This document shows, piece by piece, positions 45,132 to 57,077 of a stretch of 64,000 nt of DNA. Every line of letters starts with the position of its first letter. The stretch's first letter is position 1. Source of the DNA: Crocodylus rhombifer (taxonomy: Eukaryota; Chordata; Crocodylia; Crocodylidae); contig JAVSML010038744.1 in NCBI GenBank assembly GCA_038503035.1, positions 1 through 64,000 on the forward strand, read 5' to 3'. The notes below the pieces were generated by a model. That model saw only the letters and a list, made by a program, of their open reading frames with translations, did no database searches and was not told the origin of the DNA. The translations under genes were made by a program, and so were the position numbers.

Positions 45132-46490
45132 CAAGAAGGGCCAACATAGTGCCAATCTTTAAGAGGAGGGAGGATCTAGGAAACTATAAACTGGTCAGTT
45201 TGACCTCAATACCAGGTAAAATTTTGGAAAAAATAGCAAGTCCATTTTTGAGAGACTGGCAGAAGGCATGATGCTGAAGGATAGTCAATATGGTTTTGCT
45301 GCGAGCAGGTCCTGTCTAACCAACCTCATTTCCTTCTATGATCAACTAATGAACTGCTTATATGTGGGAGATGTGGTTGATATCATATACTTGGATTTTA
45401 AAAAGACCTTCAATATGGTCTCATGATACTCTTATAAAAACTGGGGGGATTGTGGGCTGGCAGAGTCCATGGTCAGGTGGGTTGGGAACTGGTTAGGGGG
45501 TCAAACCCAGACAGTATTATTGGATGGGTCTGTATCATCTTGGTGGGAGGTGGCCAGTGGTGTTCCACAGGGTTTGGTTCTTGGCCCCATGCTGTTCAGC
45601 AACTTTATCAACAATTTAGATGAGCATGCAGAAAGCACGGTGGTCAAGTTTGGGGACGATACTAAGTAATGAGGAAAAGCAGTCATGCTAGGGGATAGGA
45701 TGCAGATCCAAGCAGACCTGGACAAGCTGGAAAGGTGGGCAGAGCAGAAGTGGATCCAGTTCAATAAGGATAAATGCAAAGTGCCTTATCTGGGGAGAAG
45801 TAATATGAATATAGGTTCGGAGGAGATGTCCTGGCCATTACAATAGCTGAAAGGGATTTTGGGGTTATGGTTGGTCGCAGCATGAACATGAGCCACCAGC
45901 ATAATGCTGTAGTCAACAGAGCTAATAGCATACTGGGGCTAAGGAAGTAATATTTCCTTTCTACTCGGCACCGGTGAAACCCCAGCTAGAGTACTGTGTC
46001 TAGTTCTGGGTGCCACACTTCAAAAGAGACATGGAGAATCCTGAAAGGGTCCAGAGAAGGGCCACAAAAATGATTAAGGGCCTGGAGGTTAAACCTTATG
46101 AGGAAAGACTAAGGCATCTGGGACTGTTCAGTCTGGGGAGGAGAAGACTGAGAAGGGACTTGGTGGCTGTCTATAAGTATGTAAGGGATGACTATTGGGA
46201 GCTGAGAGAAAAATTGTTCGCTAGGGTACCCCAGGGAAGGGCAAAGACCAATGGCCATAAACTACTAGAGGACAGTTTCAGGTTGGATGTAGGAAGATCT
46301 TTACGGTAAAAGGTGACCAGAATCTAGAATAGACTTCCCAAGGAGGTGGTGCAGTCCCCAACCTTGGAAGTCTTTAAGGAGACTGGATAGACACCATATT
46401 GGGATCAAATGATCCCAGCAGTATTCCTGCCCAGAGCAGGGGGGTTGGACTTGATCTTTCAAGGTCCCTTCTGCAACTGGCTTCTGTGGC
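45132..46490 (+). mobile_element. 5'-truncated CR1 LINE, RT to 3' end
   Basis: Starts in the RT fingers (RANIVPIFKR-like, about 45140-45175). The palm shows VDIIYLDFKKTF (about 45375-45412) and GVPQGLVLGPMLFSNFINNLD (about 45555-45620), then VKFGDDTK (about 45644-45667), where the FADD motif is FGDD. The C-terminus RVQRRATKMIKGLE (46040-46090) and RRRLRRDLVAVYKYV follow, then a 3' UTR ending with a GGGGTTGGACTTGATC phrase. Stops and frame changes make it inactive. Confidence 0.9.
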
Positions 46491-46499
46491 CACAGCAGT

Positions 46500-47600
46500 G
46501 CCACTGGGCTGGTGCTGCTGCCACTTTCACACTCTCAGGGTAGCTATCATTCTGGTGCCCCTGCTAAATCAGTCCCCGAGACCACTGCCCCCCTGCCCTT
46601 CCCTCCCCCACCCTCCATTCATCCACTTTTTTCATGCTGCTGTGAATATGTTCCTAATAGTCTTGTTGGCCTTAATTGTTCCTACGTCCGTCTTTAGTTG
46701 TTGGGTGTGGTTTGTGGAAGAATTGTTTAGAGGTTAAGATTCAATTTTGTTAAGGTACAGGTTCCTTGGGATTATGGAGGGCAGAGGGCAATAAAAGAAA
46801 ATAAAGGAATATGATAAATTAATCATTCTATATATTGGCATTTTTTTTCTGATGTGAAATACCACAATGATGGGTACCTATACACCCACAACAGACATTT
46901 TGCAGATATGTAAACCTTGAACAATTGATTTCCTCCCCCCCCACTCCCCATGGTCATCCTGTGCTTGCTATGCTTTTGTCTGACACTGTCAGATTGTGAT
47001 AATGAAACTTTAAATAAATTGGTGTAGGTTAAGGTTTTGGTCTTTCTTTGCTGGAGATGTTTAACATTTTAGTTTAGCATGTAAGCTTGGTTGAATCCCT
47101 TAATGTAGTAGTTCCCAAATTAGGGATAGCAACACCAAATGTGGTTGTGGCACTTCAATCTCAATGAATTAAATTAAGAAATTAAATTAGAGCAATCAGA
47201 CATGGACTGGAAGTTGGGTTGTTTCAGCAAGGAAAAGACTGGAAATCAATGCCTTACTGATGGTCATCTACATCTCAACTATCATACTCTTTGGGAGAAC
47301 AATGGGCTTGACCCCAACAGAGTGCTATGCTACTCTGATTTTGGGAATGAAAGAGGTAGGGAAATTAAAGAAGGAACAAGTAAGGAATTTTGTCTGTGTG
47401 TTACTTTCTCCCTAGCTTTTGCTTTTGCAGAAATTATTAACCAAGGCTTTGACTCTCGCCACTTGTCTTGTCAAACAAATCCTAAGATATGTTTACAACT
47501 CCTGGGTGCAGGAAGAGCAGTGAAGACCCTGGATTTATACCGAATCTTTGTGATGGAAGGAATGGTATTGGTAGTTGCAAGTTGTGTAGTTTAACCTTAT
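46500..47600. other. Mixed sequence, no gene seen
   Basis: 46500-46640 is C-rich; the remainder is AT-rich. A 130-codon frame at 47202-47594 has no recognised domain and ends next to the CR1 at 47620. A TAGTTCCCAAATTAGGG phrase near 47107 may be one end of a hAT element whose other end is missing. Confidence 0.4.
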
Positions 47601-47621
47601 GTATTATGTGTTAAAATACAT

Positions 47622-48302
47622 ATAACCTTATGTGTATTATTGATGCCAAAATAAACATGGGCCAACAGTATGGGGACGCAGTCAGGAAGGCCAACCACAC
47701 CTTATCATGCATCCACAGATGCATCTCAAGCAGGTCCAAGGAGGTGATCCTCCCCCTCTATGCAACACTGGTCAGGCTGCAGCTGGAGTACTGCATCCAG
47801 TTCTGGGCACCGCACTTCAGGAGGGATGTGGACAACATGGAGAGGGTCCAGAGGAGGGCCACTCACATGATCGGGGGCAGCAGGGCAGGCCCTGTGAGGA
47901 CAGGCTATGGAACCTGATCCTGTTCAGCCTCCACAAGAGAAGGCTGAGGGGGGATCTAGTGGTCATTTACAAACTAGTCAGGGAGAACCAGCAGGCACTG
48001 GCGGAGTCTCTGTTCCTCCAAGCACTACCAGGAGTGACTAGAAATAACGGTCACAAGCTGGCAGAGGGTAGATTCAGACTAGATATCAGGAGGCGCTACT
48101 TTACTGTCAGGGCGGCTAGGATCTGGAACCAACTTCCAAGCAAAGTGGTGCTGGCTCCGACCCTGGGGGTCTTTAAAAGGAGGCTGGATGAACACCTTGC
48201 CGGGGTCGTTTGACCCCAGTACTCTTTCCTGCCATGGCAGGGGGTCGGACTTGATGATCTGCTCAGGTCCCTTCCGACCCTACCAACTATGAAACTATGG
48301 AA
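47622..48302 (+). mobile_element. 5'-truncated CR1 LINE, ORF2 C-terminus and 3' end
   Basis: Starts at a DAKINMGQQYGDAVRKANHTL segment (about 47640-47700), continues through LVRLQLEYCIQFWAPHFRRDVDN (about 47767-47835) and RVQRRATHMI, changes frame near 47900, then runs through KRRLRGDLVVIYKLVREN and RFRLDIRRRYFTVRAARIWNQL to a stop at about 48211. The 3' UTR ends near 48300 with CTATGAAACTATGGAA, a variant of the CR1 terminal repeat. Only one frame break is needed to explain it, so it is younger than the 33-kb and 37-kb copies. Confidence 0.92.
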
Positions 48303-48309
48303 CCTTGAA

Positions 48310-49290
48310 TTTGGATGATATAACTGTAACAATTATATAAGATTCTTGCCCTACCCATAATTTACAAAATTGAAGCACAAGTTCCTATAAAAACTGGCCA
48401 TGCTTTAAGACTTAATTTTTTCTGTGAACTTTCTCCATTTCCATTTCAAATACAATGGGTTTTAAACAGTGATGGAATATATTTATTCATTTTCCACCAG
48501 GTTACAAATCAAAGAAGCCATTTATCACCATCATCATCAAAACAGTCATTAAAAATGGCACACTAAGGATATATACTTTTTGTAAATGGTATTTTTAAAA
48601 CCCTAAAACTCTTTAGGAACTCGTAGGGGAAATACTAGCATGAACAAACACACAAGGGGCAGCCATTACTAGTTTGAGGAAGCTTCCATTTCCCCTTTGT
48701 CCTTCCTGTTGTCCAGTCCCTCTCTTTTGTTCTATCCCTCCTCTCCACCACAGCACAAGGTTGTATACTCATATTTAATTTAATCAAATCTCCAGCAGAT
48801 GCAGTATTGCATCAAGCGAAGGACTCTGTGACTGGCCAGGCTCTTATGACCTTCTGTGTGTGCCCTATCATGTGCTGATTATTCATGAATGCTGGGAGAC
48901 CATAAAACCTCATTTCAGGATGCAAGGATTCATGATCAAATTCAGTTACACTCAGGATATGCCAAAAAGTCATCATGCATACATTACACCACCCCTGAAA
49001 TAAGCCCACTCCAAGCCTGGCTTTCCTGCCATACTAGATAGGAAAGATGTAAGAATTTTCCATGCTGCTTCCTGTACATTTTTATGTAATTTCTATTTCG
49101 CCCTTATAAAAACAACACATAAAAGCTAAGTAGCCTGCAGAACACACACACAGTTCAAATGACTGTAGCACAAGTCACCTATGAGGCGGAGTGGATGTAC
49201 AGTCAGATGACATGAGTACAATCAACTTAACAATAAATAATCTCCTAAAAGACAGAACAGATAGAAGAGGAGCAGTGTGAAAACCAAAGC
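48310..49290. other. AT-rich unique sequence, no gene seen
   Basis: No supported ORF or repeat. Confidence 0.5.
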
Positions 49291-49299
49291 TTTACTACC

Positions 49300-50145
49300 C
49301 CCGCCAGAAATTACACAATTATGCACCCACGTAATTTTGCGAGTAAAACGTATGACTGCACATAATCACATAATTCCCCAGGGTGTAGCTAGTAAGTAGG
49401 AAGGGGAGCTCCTGCCTGAGGGAGAGGGTGGTGGGCATGGGGGTTGTGTGGGGTTTGTGGGCATATGCGGGGCCCCCTGCCACGTGCCTCCCACACCACC
49501 GTGCAAAGCCCCTGCAACTAGGAGCAGCAGCTAGTGGCAGGCCGTTGGGGCACTTCCAGCCAAGGCAGACAGAGCCCCCCGGCAGTGAGCAGCTGCAGCG
49601 GAGTGCCTGGGGCTGCACACAGTTCCCACCTGCAATTCTGGGAGCCCCAAGTGCTGGCCCAGAGCCAGCCTAGTCCAGCCTGAAGGCACCCACCAGCAGG
49701 CTGAACTGGGCCGGCTCCATACCGCTGCCAGGATTCACCAGAGCTGCATGCTGCCAGGGGCTCTGCCTGCTGCAGCAAAGAGTGCCCCAAGAACCTGTCA
49801 GCAACAGAGGTGCTGTATACAGGGGCGGGGGGGGCCCATACCCACCCCCAAACTCCACACACTCATCCGCACCCCCCACACCCATTCACAACCCCCCCAC
49901 CTCTCAAGACCTTTGCAACCCCCCTGACACGCACTCACCCAACACTCACACCCCAGCCACACTCCATACACCCCATACAAGTGCCTGCATATATTTCTAA
50001 AGAAGGTTCAAATAGTGCTATATTTTTAGTTTAATTGTAGAAAATAAATAAATGCAATTAATTTTGCATGCTGTTGAAGCTTCCTGTACATAAATTTTGA
50101 ATTTTTCTGCACAATTCCCTGGGGTATATTTTACTACATGTGCCT
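49300..50145. repeat. GC-rich interspersed repeat with AATTCCCCAGGG-type ends
   Basis: ACATAATTCCCCAGGGTG (about 49367-49384) and GCACAATTCCCTGGGGTA (about 50110-50127) bracket a GC-rich body. A C-rich simple tract at 49825-49960 consists of CACCCCC/CACAC-type motifs. The phrase is reminiscent of a repeat common in reptiles. Frames of up to 114 codons over it are compositional. Confidence 0.45.
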
Positions 50146-50563
50146 TACTGTCAACACTCAACAACTTAGCAGTATTTAATTAAATAACCAAATGCCTGCA
50201 TTCCCAGCCTTCTACATTGGATTGTGGCAGCTGATCGAGCTTATATTGTAAATGTTTACCCCATATTTGCAGTGGCAGAAAAGAAGCATTCCTTGGTACA
50301 TCTAAAGGAACTAAGTCATTAGTTTCTGCAGAAGTTATGCTTTCATTAGTATTACAGGACTGTGAGTTCCTATAAACCTCCAAGTCTGACAGTTTTAAGT
50401 GAGAGAGGAGGTAATGGCAGGGTGCTAAGTGGGGGTGAACTGCTTGTGACAGGAGAGTGAGCGTGCCTCTTCTCAAACAAACACACATGACTAACCTTGA
50501 GGTGGAAATGGTAAAGGGATCATTCAGCCCAAAGAGCCATGTACAGTGAACCAATGATTTCAT

Positions 50564-51896
50564 AGATTTCATTGACATTAGGGCTGGAAGGGACCTCGGG
50601 AGATTGAGTCCAGACCCCTGCCCAAAGGGCAGGAAGTCAGCTGGGGTCATAGGATCCCAGCAAGATAAGCATCCAATTTACTCTTGAAGGTGTTCAATGT
50701 AGGTGCTTGAACCACCTCCAATGGCAGACTGTTCCAGACCCTGGGGGCTCGGACAGTAAAGAAATTCTTCCTTACGTCCAGCCTGAAACGGTCTTGCAGG
50801 AGTCTGTGACTGTTCAACCTCGTCATCCCTTGGGGCGCTCTGGTGAACAAACGTTCCCCCAGATCCTGGTGGTCACCCTTGATAAACTTATAGGTGGCCA
50901 TCAGATCACCCCTGAGCCTGCGCTTTTCCAGGCTAAAGAGTCCCATGGCTCTCAGCCTGTCATCGTAAGATCTGTTTTCCTGACCTCTGATCATGCGCGT
51001 GGCTCTCCTCTGGACTCTTTCAAGCTTCTCCACATCCTTTTTGAATTGTGGAGCCCAAAACCAGACGCAGTACTCCAGCTGCGGCCTCACCAAGGCCGAG
51101 TACAAGGGGAGAATGACGTCCCGGGATTTGCTCGAGAAGCATCTATGGATGCACGCCAGCATTTTGGTCGCTTTACTAGCCGCAGCATCGCATTGCAGGC
51201 TCATGTTCATCTTGTGGTCAATGATGACCCCCAAGTCTTTTTCTTCTGTAGTGCTAACCAACGTAGCACTGCCGAGCCTATAAGGGTGCTGCAGGTTTTT
51301 CCTCCCAAGGTGGAGAACCTTGCATTTTTTGGTGTTAAACACCATGAGGTTCTCATCTGCCCATTTGCTGAGCTTGTCCAGGTCAGCCTGGATCACCCGC
51401 CTATCCTCTGTCGTGGATGCTTTGCCCCAAAGTTTGGTGTCATCGGCGAACTTGGCCAGTCCACTCCTAACTCCAATGTCCACATCATTAATGAAGATGT
51501 TGAACAGCATGGGTCCCAGGACAGAGCCTTGAGGGACCCCACTGGTTACAGGGCACCATGATGAGTGACTGCCATTAATCACAACCCTCTGGGTCTGACC
51601 ACGAAGCCAATTTCCCAGCCAGCGAATCGTGGTGGAGCCAAGGCCACAACTGGGCAGTTTGGCCAAGAGGTGATCATGGGATACCAGATCAAAAGCTTTT
51701 TTGAAGTCAAGATATATGACATCAATCTCTTCTCCCTGGTCCAGGTGATAGGTCACCTGGTCATAGAAGGAAATGAGATTGGTCAAACAAGACCTACCCG
51801 CAACAAACCCGTGCTGGCTGTCCCTTAGAATGTTAGCCTGGGCCAGTCCTTCAAGGATGGCCTCCTTAATAAACTTTTCTAAGATCTTCCCCAGAT
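50564..51896 (-). mobile_element. Young 5'-truncated CR1 LINE
   Basis: Minus-strand CR1 starting in the RT fingers (GKILEKFIKEAILEGL at about 51840-51895) and keeping the rest of ORF2 open to the stop at 50647-50649. An 80-base 3' UTR follows, ending at an ATGAAATCTATGAAATC repeat (about 50556-50573). Protein, UTR and ends closely match the copy at 60.54-63.57 kb, so both come from one subfamily. No frame break was found, which makes it the least decayed CR1 in the window. Confidence 0.95.
50647..51786 (-). pseudogene. CR1 ORF2 reverse transcriptase fragment, 379 codons open
   Basis: Reverse transcriptase of a CR1 LINE, which copies element RNA at a nicked chromosomal site. Counted from the first Met: VIYLDFKKAFD (residues 23-33) holds the motif A Asp, [11 protein letters not shown] (82-92) is motif B, and FADD (113-116) is motif C with both Asp residues kept. 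The thumb and C-terminal blocks KCKVLHLGRKNLQ, LVRPQLEYCVWFWAP and RFRLDVRKNFFTVRAPRVWN follow. The frame is open upstream of this Met to about 51895, so the Met is only an internal one. The endonuclease and RT fingers are missing through 5' truncation, so it is not a functional gene. Confidence 0.93.
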
Positions 51897-51899
51897 AAG

Positions 51900-52440
51900 T
51901 GAAGTGAAGAGAATGACAATGTTAGCTAGGGGAGCACTGCATGTCCCCCACATGCCCTTCCAAACGAGCAGCAAGAGCAGCAGTGGGAAACGCCGGGTGA
52001 GCATCGAACCAGTGGCTCCTGGACGAGTGACACACAGTGGTGGGAGCTGCTCTACCCACCCTGCACAGCCCCCAGACAAGCTGCAGCTCTGTTCCGCACC
52101 AGTTGGGCAGTGCTTGCCCTAGCCCTTGCCCCAGCCCCATTCGTCCCTCACTGCAGAGGCCTCGATATGCCCCTCCACACCCATTCCCTTCCCCTTCCCG
52201 TTCCCCCACACCAGACCTAACAGCTACACACAGCTCTCCAAGCTGCCACGATATGCTCCTTGCTGCCTACATGCTGCACTGTGGCTGCCCGCATGCACGG
52301 GCATTTATTGGCCAAATTACTGGCTACATCAATCATGTAAAAATTTAAGCTTTCATTTAATAAGTTCCCGGACAGTGCAAGTTTGACAAACATGCATCAG
52401 ACATGGCTGAGTTACAGTCAATCCTGCCTCAGAACGAAAT
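51900..52440. other. GC-rich, unassigned sequence
   Basis: C-rich on the plus strand with several overlapping frames of 70-100 codons on both strands. No domain recognised; probably a transposon body. No paired ends found. Confidence 0.35.
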
Positions 52441-52453
52441 GGATGGACTAAAT

Positions 52454-52877
52454 CAGGGATGTCCAAACCACAGCTCACAAGCTGCATGTTCTTCGATTGC
52501 ACAGTACTTGTGGCTCTCTGCAAATTGACTGAAGCCCCATCCACTTCTCCGCGAGGCAGCTTTAGGGGACAGCACAGCCTGGTACCTCCCACTGCTCTGG
52601 CTTTCCTTGTGGGGAGCGCACCCCAAGCCTGCCCTTCTCCCTCTTTCCATCCCTCCAAGACTGCCCACCCCTCCAAGGCTGCCGGCTGCAGCTGCACCAC
52701 TTACCCACCGTGAAGAGGGCCAGAGCAGTTTGGTGCTGCAGCAGCAGGAGCCCAACCTTGTGGCCAGCAGTTGCAGGGAGAAGGGGGTGGCCACTTCCAC
52801 TCCAGGGTGCTTAGCCCCTCCCCCGCCTGAACTGGATCAGATGTGGCTCGCAGGGTGAATAACGCTGGCTACCCCTG
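52454..52877. mobile_element. hAT-like element, 424 bp
   Basis: Left end CAGGGATGTCCAAAC and right end the reverse complement of CAGGGGTAGCCAGCG. The flanks GACTAAAT (52446-52453) and AACTAGAT (52878-52885) match at 6 of 8. GC-rich interior; frames of 83-115 codons are compositional. Confidence 0.8.
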
Positions 52878-52889
52878 AACTAGATCTTT

Positions 52890-54255
52890 CAATGCCCCCT
52901 TCCATCCCTATTTTCTAGGATTGTGTAAAGAGACCTATGAAATGTGACATGAGTACAATCCACTTTATAATAAAATGATTACTTGTGGGGCTCGCCAATA
53001 ATGGAGTTCTGAGAGGAACATTAGATCTCTGCTGCAGACAGTAAGGCAAAAAGAAAAAGTGGCAGCAGTGGGAGAACAAGCTTCTCTCAGGGTGGTGTTT
53101 CAGGTCAACTTTAAAACATCATAAAAGATGCTTAAAATGGGAGGCTTCACCCATGCTAAATACCCTCTAGTTGTACTGCCCCTTCATAGGGGTGATCTTT
53201 GATCTTTTTTACCAAGGTCATTCTAGGGTATTGTTAGTCTGTTCCAGGGAGATAACACTATTTTCATTCCTCCAGCAGCCCAGGATACATCATTCCCATC
53301 CTCTGCTCTGTGAACATCCTCCAGAACTCCAGTGCCAAGAGGGCTGTTGCTGACCCAAGTCCCCCAGCGCACCCTGACCACTCTGAGCACCCAGATGCAG
53401 CTCACCCATTTGCTGCTTGCACTTTGCTGGCTGGCTGTTCGTACAAGGGGAGCAGTTAAAAACCCAATTAACTGCTAATGAGCACAAGCAATTAGCTTTT
53501 GGTGCTTGGCAACCATCTCCTTCCTCTCCCAACCCACCTCTCCCCACCACTGCCAGCCACTGCACAATGGCTCAGCTTCCCCGCCCCATGGTATTCATCT
53601 GAATTGAAGAACTATTTGTCTGAAAGCGCTCTGCCAGCACCCCACCTTACCCACCGCATGCAGCAAGCCTCCTGGGTCTCAGTTCTGCCCTGATATCAGC
53701 AGTAACCTACCTCCATCTCCCCTCCAACCCAGTCCCAATTCAATGAAACACATTTAAGATTTTGGTCTTTTATTTATTATTCTTTTTTTCACTCCTTTCT
53801 CTTTACTTCTCCCACTTGTCCATTCACTTCATGCGTTTTTCTCCTCCACCCCAAGACTTTTTCCCTCCCACATGTGGCTCTGGCTGGCTTCTCCTGGCTA
53901 GAAAGTGATGGAAGCCACATGGTGGTTTCTCTACCTCTGAGCTACATGGCACTCTCCCCACTCCCCCATCTCAGAGGAGGGACAGTCCCAGCTCCTACCC
54001 ACACCCCTGCTCACCAGGCTTCTAGTGGCAAGTCGCAGTTATGCAGGTCTGAGATGGCATTAAGCCTTAACCTGTGACTACTCTGAAACTGTTCCAACTT
54101 TATGACAGTGTAATATTCCACAGATTTAAAATATTTTAAAGGTGCTGTAACAGCACCCTTTTTCTGTTTCTGATCACACCTCATCTCTTAGACAAGACCG
54201 CTGAACAAAAATTCAGGCTAACTAAAGATAGATATAATGCTGAAGAAGTCCTAAT
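52890..54255. other. Mixed sequence, no gene seen
   Basis: A pyrimidine-rich stretch lies at 53680-53880. Frames of up to 91 codons have no recognised domain. Confidence 0.4.
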
Positions 54256-54266
54256 ACACTTAAAAC

Positions 54267-54564
54267 CAGTGGTTCTCAACCTTTTTTGTACAAGGACTTA
54301 TTTGTAAACACTGATCGCCAATCCTGATCCAGTGCCCCTCACTCCCAACCCATTGAGACCCATTTGCCCAATGTGTGGGGCAGAGGGTAGGTGTGTGTGG
54401 GGAGGCCCCCCCCAAGCAGCCCCCCGCAGGCTGGAGCTCTGCCGTTTTGCCAGGGAAAAGTCGCAGTTTCATATGATTTTCTCCTTTAAAAGAAAATTCA
54501 TTTTTTAAAAGTTTGCTTCCGACCCTTTCATATAGTCTTACGACCCACAGGTTGAGAAATGCTG
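54267..54564. mobile_element. hAT-like element, 298 bp (family of 38.4 kb)
   Basis: Left end CAGTGGTTCTCAACC; right end CAGGTTGAGAAATGCTG, close to the inverse. The flanks CTTAAAAC (54259-54266) and CTTTAAAT (54565-54572) match at 6 of 8. Shares the TATTTGTAAACACTGAT phrase and the C-rich middle with 38402-38718. Confidence 0.8.
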
Positions 54565-54576
54565 CTTTAAATTTCT

Positions 54577-54919
54577 GGGGTGTCTATACATGTGCTCCAG
54601 GTGGGGAGGGAGCTCCACACAGCTACTCTAATTAAAATGCCACTGTGTCCCATGTATCCAGTGTCCTGTGGTTCAAAATGGCAGTGGGGGTGCTTTAACT
54701 AAAGTTCGTTCAAGGATCTTTAGTTAAAGCACCCCACCCCACTTTGAAATGCAGGACTCTGGATGCATGTGATGCTGCAGCACGCTGGAGTGTTCCAATT
54801 AGGATGCTCCAGCAGACTCTATTAAAATAACTTTAGAGACTGCTGCATGGTCTATTAAAACAGAATCTGCTCTGATGCTTTCTAATTAGAACGTGTTGGA
54901 ACACATGTATAGGCACCTC
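54577..54919. mobile_element. Hairpin MITE, 343 bp (family of 60.3 kb)
   Basis: The 18-base ends GGGGTGTCTATACATGTG (54577-54594) and the reverse complement of GAGGTGCCTATACATGTG (54902-54919) match at 16 of 18. The centre holds a perfect 18-base hairpin, 54687-54704 with 54718-54735 (GGGGTGCTTTAACTAAAG). CTCTAATTAAAATGCCACT-like phrases are shared with 60.36-60.40 kb. No coding capacity. Confidence 0.8.
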
Positions 54920-54924
54920 AAGAG

Positions 54925-56560
54925 TCTAGATGTATACACCACTTCAGATTGGCTTAAAATTTCCTAAAACATTTCAAAAGTACACGAGGAAAAATCAAGT
55001 ACTATTTTGGGATAGTCCTCCATGAACCTGCTCAGTGCTATGCAGAAACACAGAGTATTCCATTCCTAGTATCTGATCAGTCCTCCAGGAATCCCAAAAT
55101 ACATTGCTCCTCGCCTTCTCCGCAACACCCAGGCTACAGTCAGAACTCTATGATCCAAGTCCTCCAGTACCCAGCTTCCTCCCACAACAGGGTGGGGTGA
55201 CAATACCATGGAAGCAGAGGAAGAAACTGCTTATGTCCAAAGTCAGGTAAGACTCCCACCCCCTGCTCCATTCTTTGCACCCGTTCCCTTCCCCTCCATC
55301 CTCAGGAGCATGTCCCATTCCCTGCTCCCCCATCTGCTGCTCCCACTGTTCCCAGATCACGAAGGGTGGGGGCAGGAAGAGAGGGTTCGAGAGCCACTTC
55401 TGCTCCAGTCCAGCTGGGAGCAACAACACAAGATAGGTTTTTCCTCTGTATCTAAGTGTTCTCTGACAGCCCAGGACCAAGCAGAGAAAGGGGGCATAAG
55501 CAGATTTGGAGCACCCCTTTCCCCTAAACAGCTGGGGACAGTAGCAGTGGCAAACAGCAGAAGGGAGGGGAGTTGCTGCTGAGGATGGAGAGCAAGGGAA
55601 GGGAGAGATTTTTACCTGCTTTAGAGATTGCTGCATGCTCTACCCACCCACCCCCACTCCCTGATATCTGCAGCTTTTCAACCCCTGCCTTGAAAGATGC
55701 ACTGTCAACTTCACTTCCTTGGTGGAATGGAGGGGATACCAGGGGCTAAGAAACCAAGAATCTTGTTTTCCCCTTGTCCCAAAAGAGCTTAGCACCCAGG
55801 AGCACAGGATCTCTAGCAGAGAGGCGAAATTGAGAGTGCAGATTTCCAGGCAAGGGTTAAAAAGCCATTGAAATCTTGGAGGGGCCCCCAAAGCACACAA
55901 CTCCTGGGTGAACCATGAGCAGGAGGACACACAGGTCCCCCAACACCTGGGAACCCCTCAACTGCTCCCCAAAAGGCATCAGGGTGAGGTACTCTACCAC
56001 CCCCACAAGCATTTTGGCAGCAGTGCAATCCTTAAAAAGTGAAGGATGTACTTAGCAGTGTACATTCAGACACAAGTGTGAAATTATTTCCTACTAGTAA
56101 CCTTCTTGGAATGGTTCAACTGTTGTGTCTGTCCCCACCCCAAGAGCAATCAAGTTAAGATGCAAATTCCAGTTTCAATACCTACAATTATGTAAAGGTC
56201 ATTAAAACGAGGGGGAAAGACAGCAAGATGTCAACAGCCAAAAAAAAGTTTAATTTGATGGATTTTCTTATATACAAACTCAATAGTACCAAATATCATG
56301 AAAAATGACTCAAGAAAGGTACAGTACTGATCTTGGTTTATTGCACGGTTTTTGAACAATGAGCACACAATTCACAGTTCGTACACATCACAATACAATA
56401 CTGCTGTACCCAAAACTACATTCAAATTACTAGGTTGCAAAACCAAGACACTCAAAATACTGGAAGTACCAGAATTACAGGTCCTTGTTCATATGCCTTA
56501 TAGTCTTCGATGACAATCTCATGTTAAATTTTCACAGAACCCCTGCCTTGGTCAGAGCAC
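54925..56560. other. Mixed sequence with no proven gene
   Basis: 55150-55640 is GC-richer and contains an ATG in good context at 55208 followed by 13 codons and a GTAAGA (see findings). 56040-56560 is AT-rich. No recognised domain. Confidence 0.4.
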
Positions 56561-56578
56561 AGGGTGGAGCTGCTCTAG

Positions 56579-56594
56579 AAAAAAAAAAAAAAAA
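56579..56594. repeat. Poly-A run, 16 bases
   Basis: Simple run next to a CTG-repeat stretch (about 56679-56702). Together they create a poly-Ser/poly-Phe reading on the minus strand that is not a gene. Confidence 0.9.
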
Positions 56595-57077
56595 CAGTAC
56601 CATGAGCCAAGGCTGTTAAACTAGCAGCCTGCAAGGAGTTAAACTGAAGGCTCTCCTGGGTACTGCTCCCCTCACTGCTCTGCTGGCTGCTGCTGCTGCT
56701 GCCAAAGCCTCCAGGCTCTCCTCCCTCCTCTAATTTGTACATCATGTCTCCAACCCTGGGAATGAGCCTACAAATCCCAGGGAGCCCCGGTTTCTGCATG
56801 GCAAAGGAGCCTGCACTATGGCAGGAGCTTAAGATGGCTCATACAACAAGGAAGGGGGAGCACCGGGGACTGTGCAGCAGTTGGTGGGGGGAGGAGGGAA
56901 CACATGGCAGGGGAGCCTATGCTGTGGAGGCTGCGCATAGTGTGTGGCCACCAGCAGCTGAAAAGTTGGAGTCTTACTGTAAGCAAAAGGAAAAAAAACT
57001 TGTCTATAGGTTCCCCTACATTTATTTATTGCAGAAGCTGGAAGTGTACCAAATGGAGGTAGGGGATTGTATTGGGA

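Noticed and set aside
49428..50000. Several overlapping frames in C-rich DNA
   Set aside because: Compositional frames in a GC-rich repeat with a CACCCCC simple tract.
50707..51561. Plus-strand open frame of 284 codons
   Set aside because: It is the antisense shadow of the CR1 ORF2 on the minus strand; its composition follows from that gene and it has no domain.
56575..56799. Minus-strand frame with poly-Ser, Gln-rich and poly-Phe segments
   Set aside because: Created by a CTG repeat and a poly-A run; no flanking coding signal.
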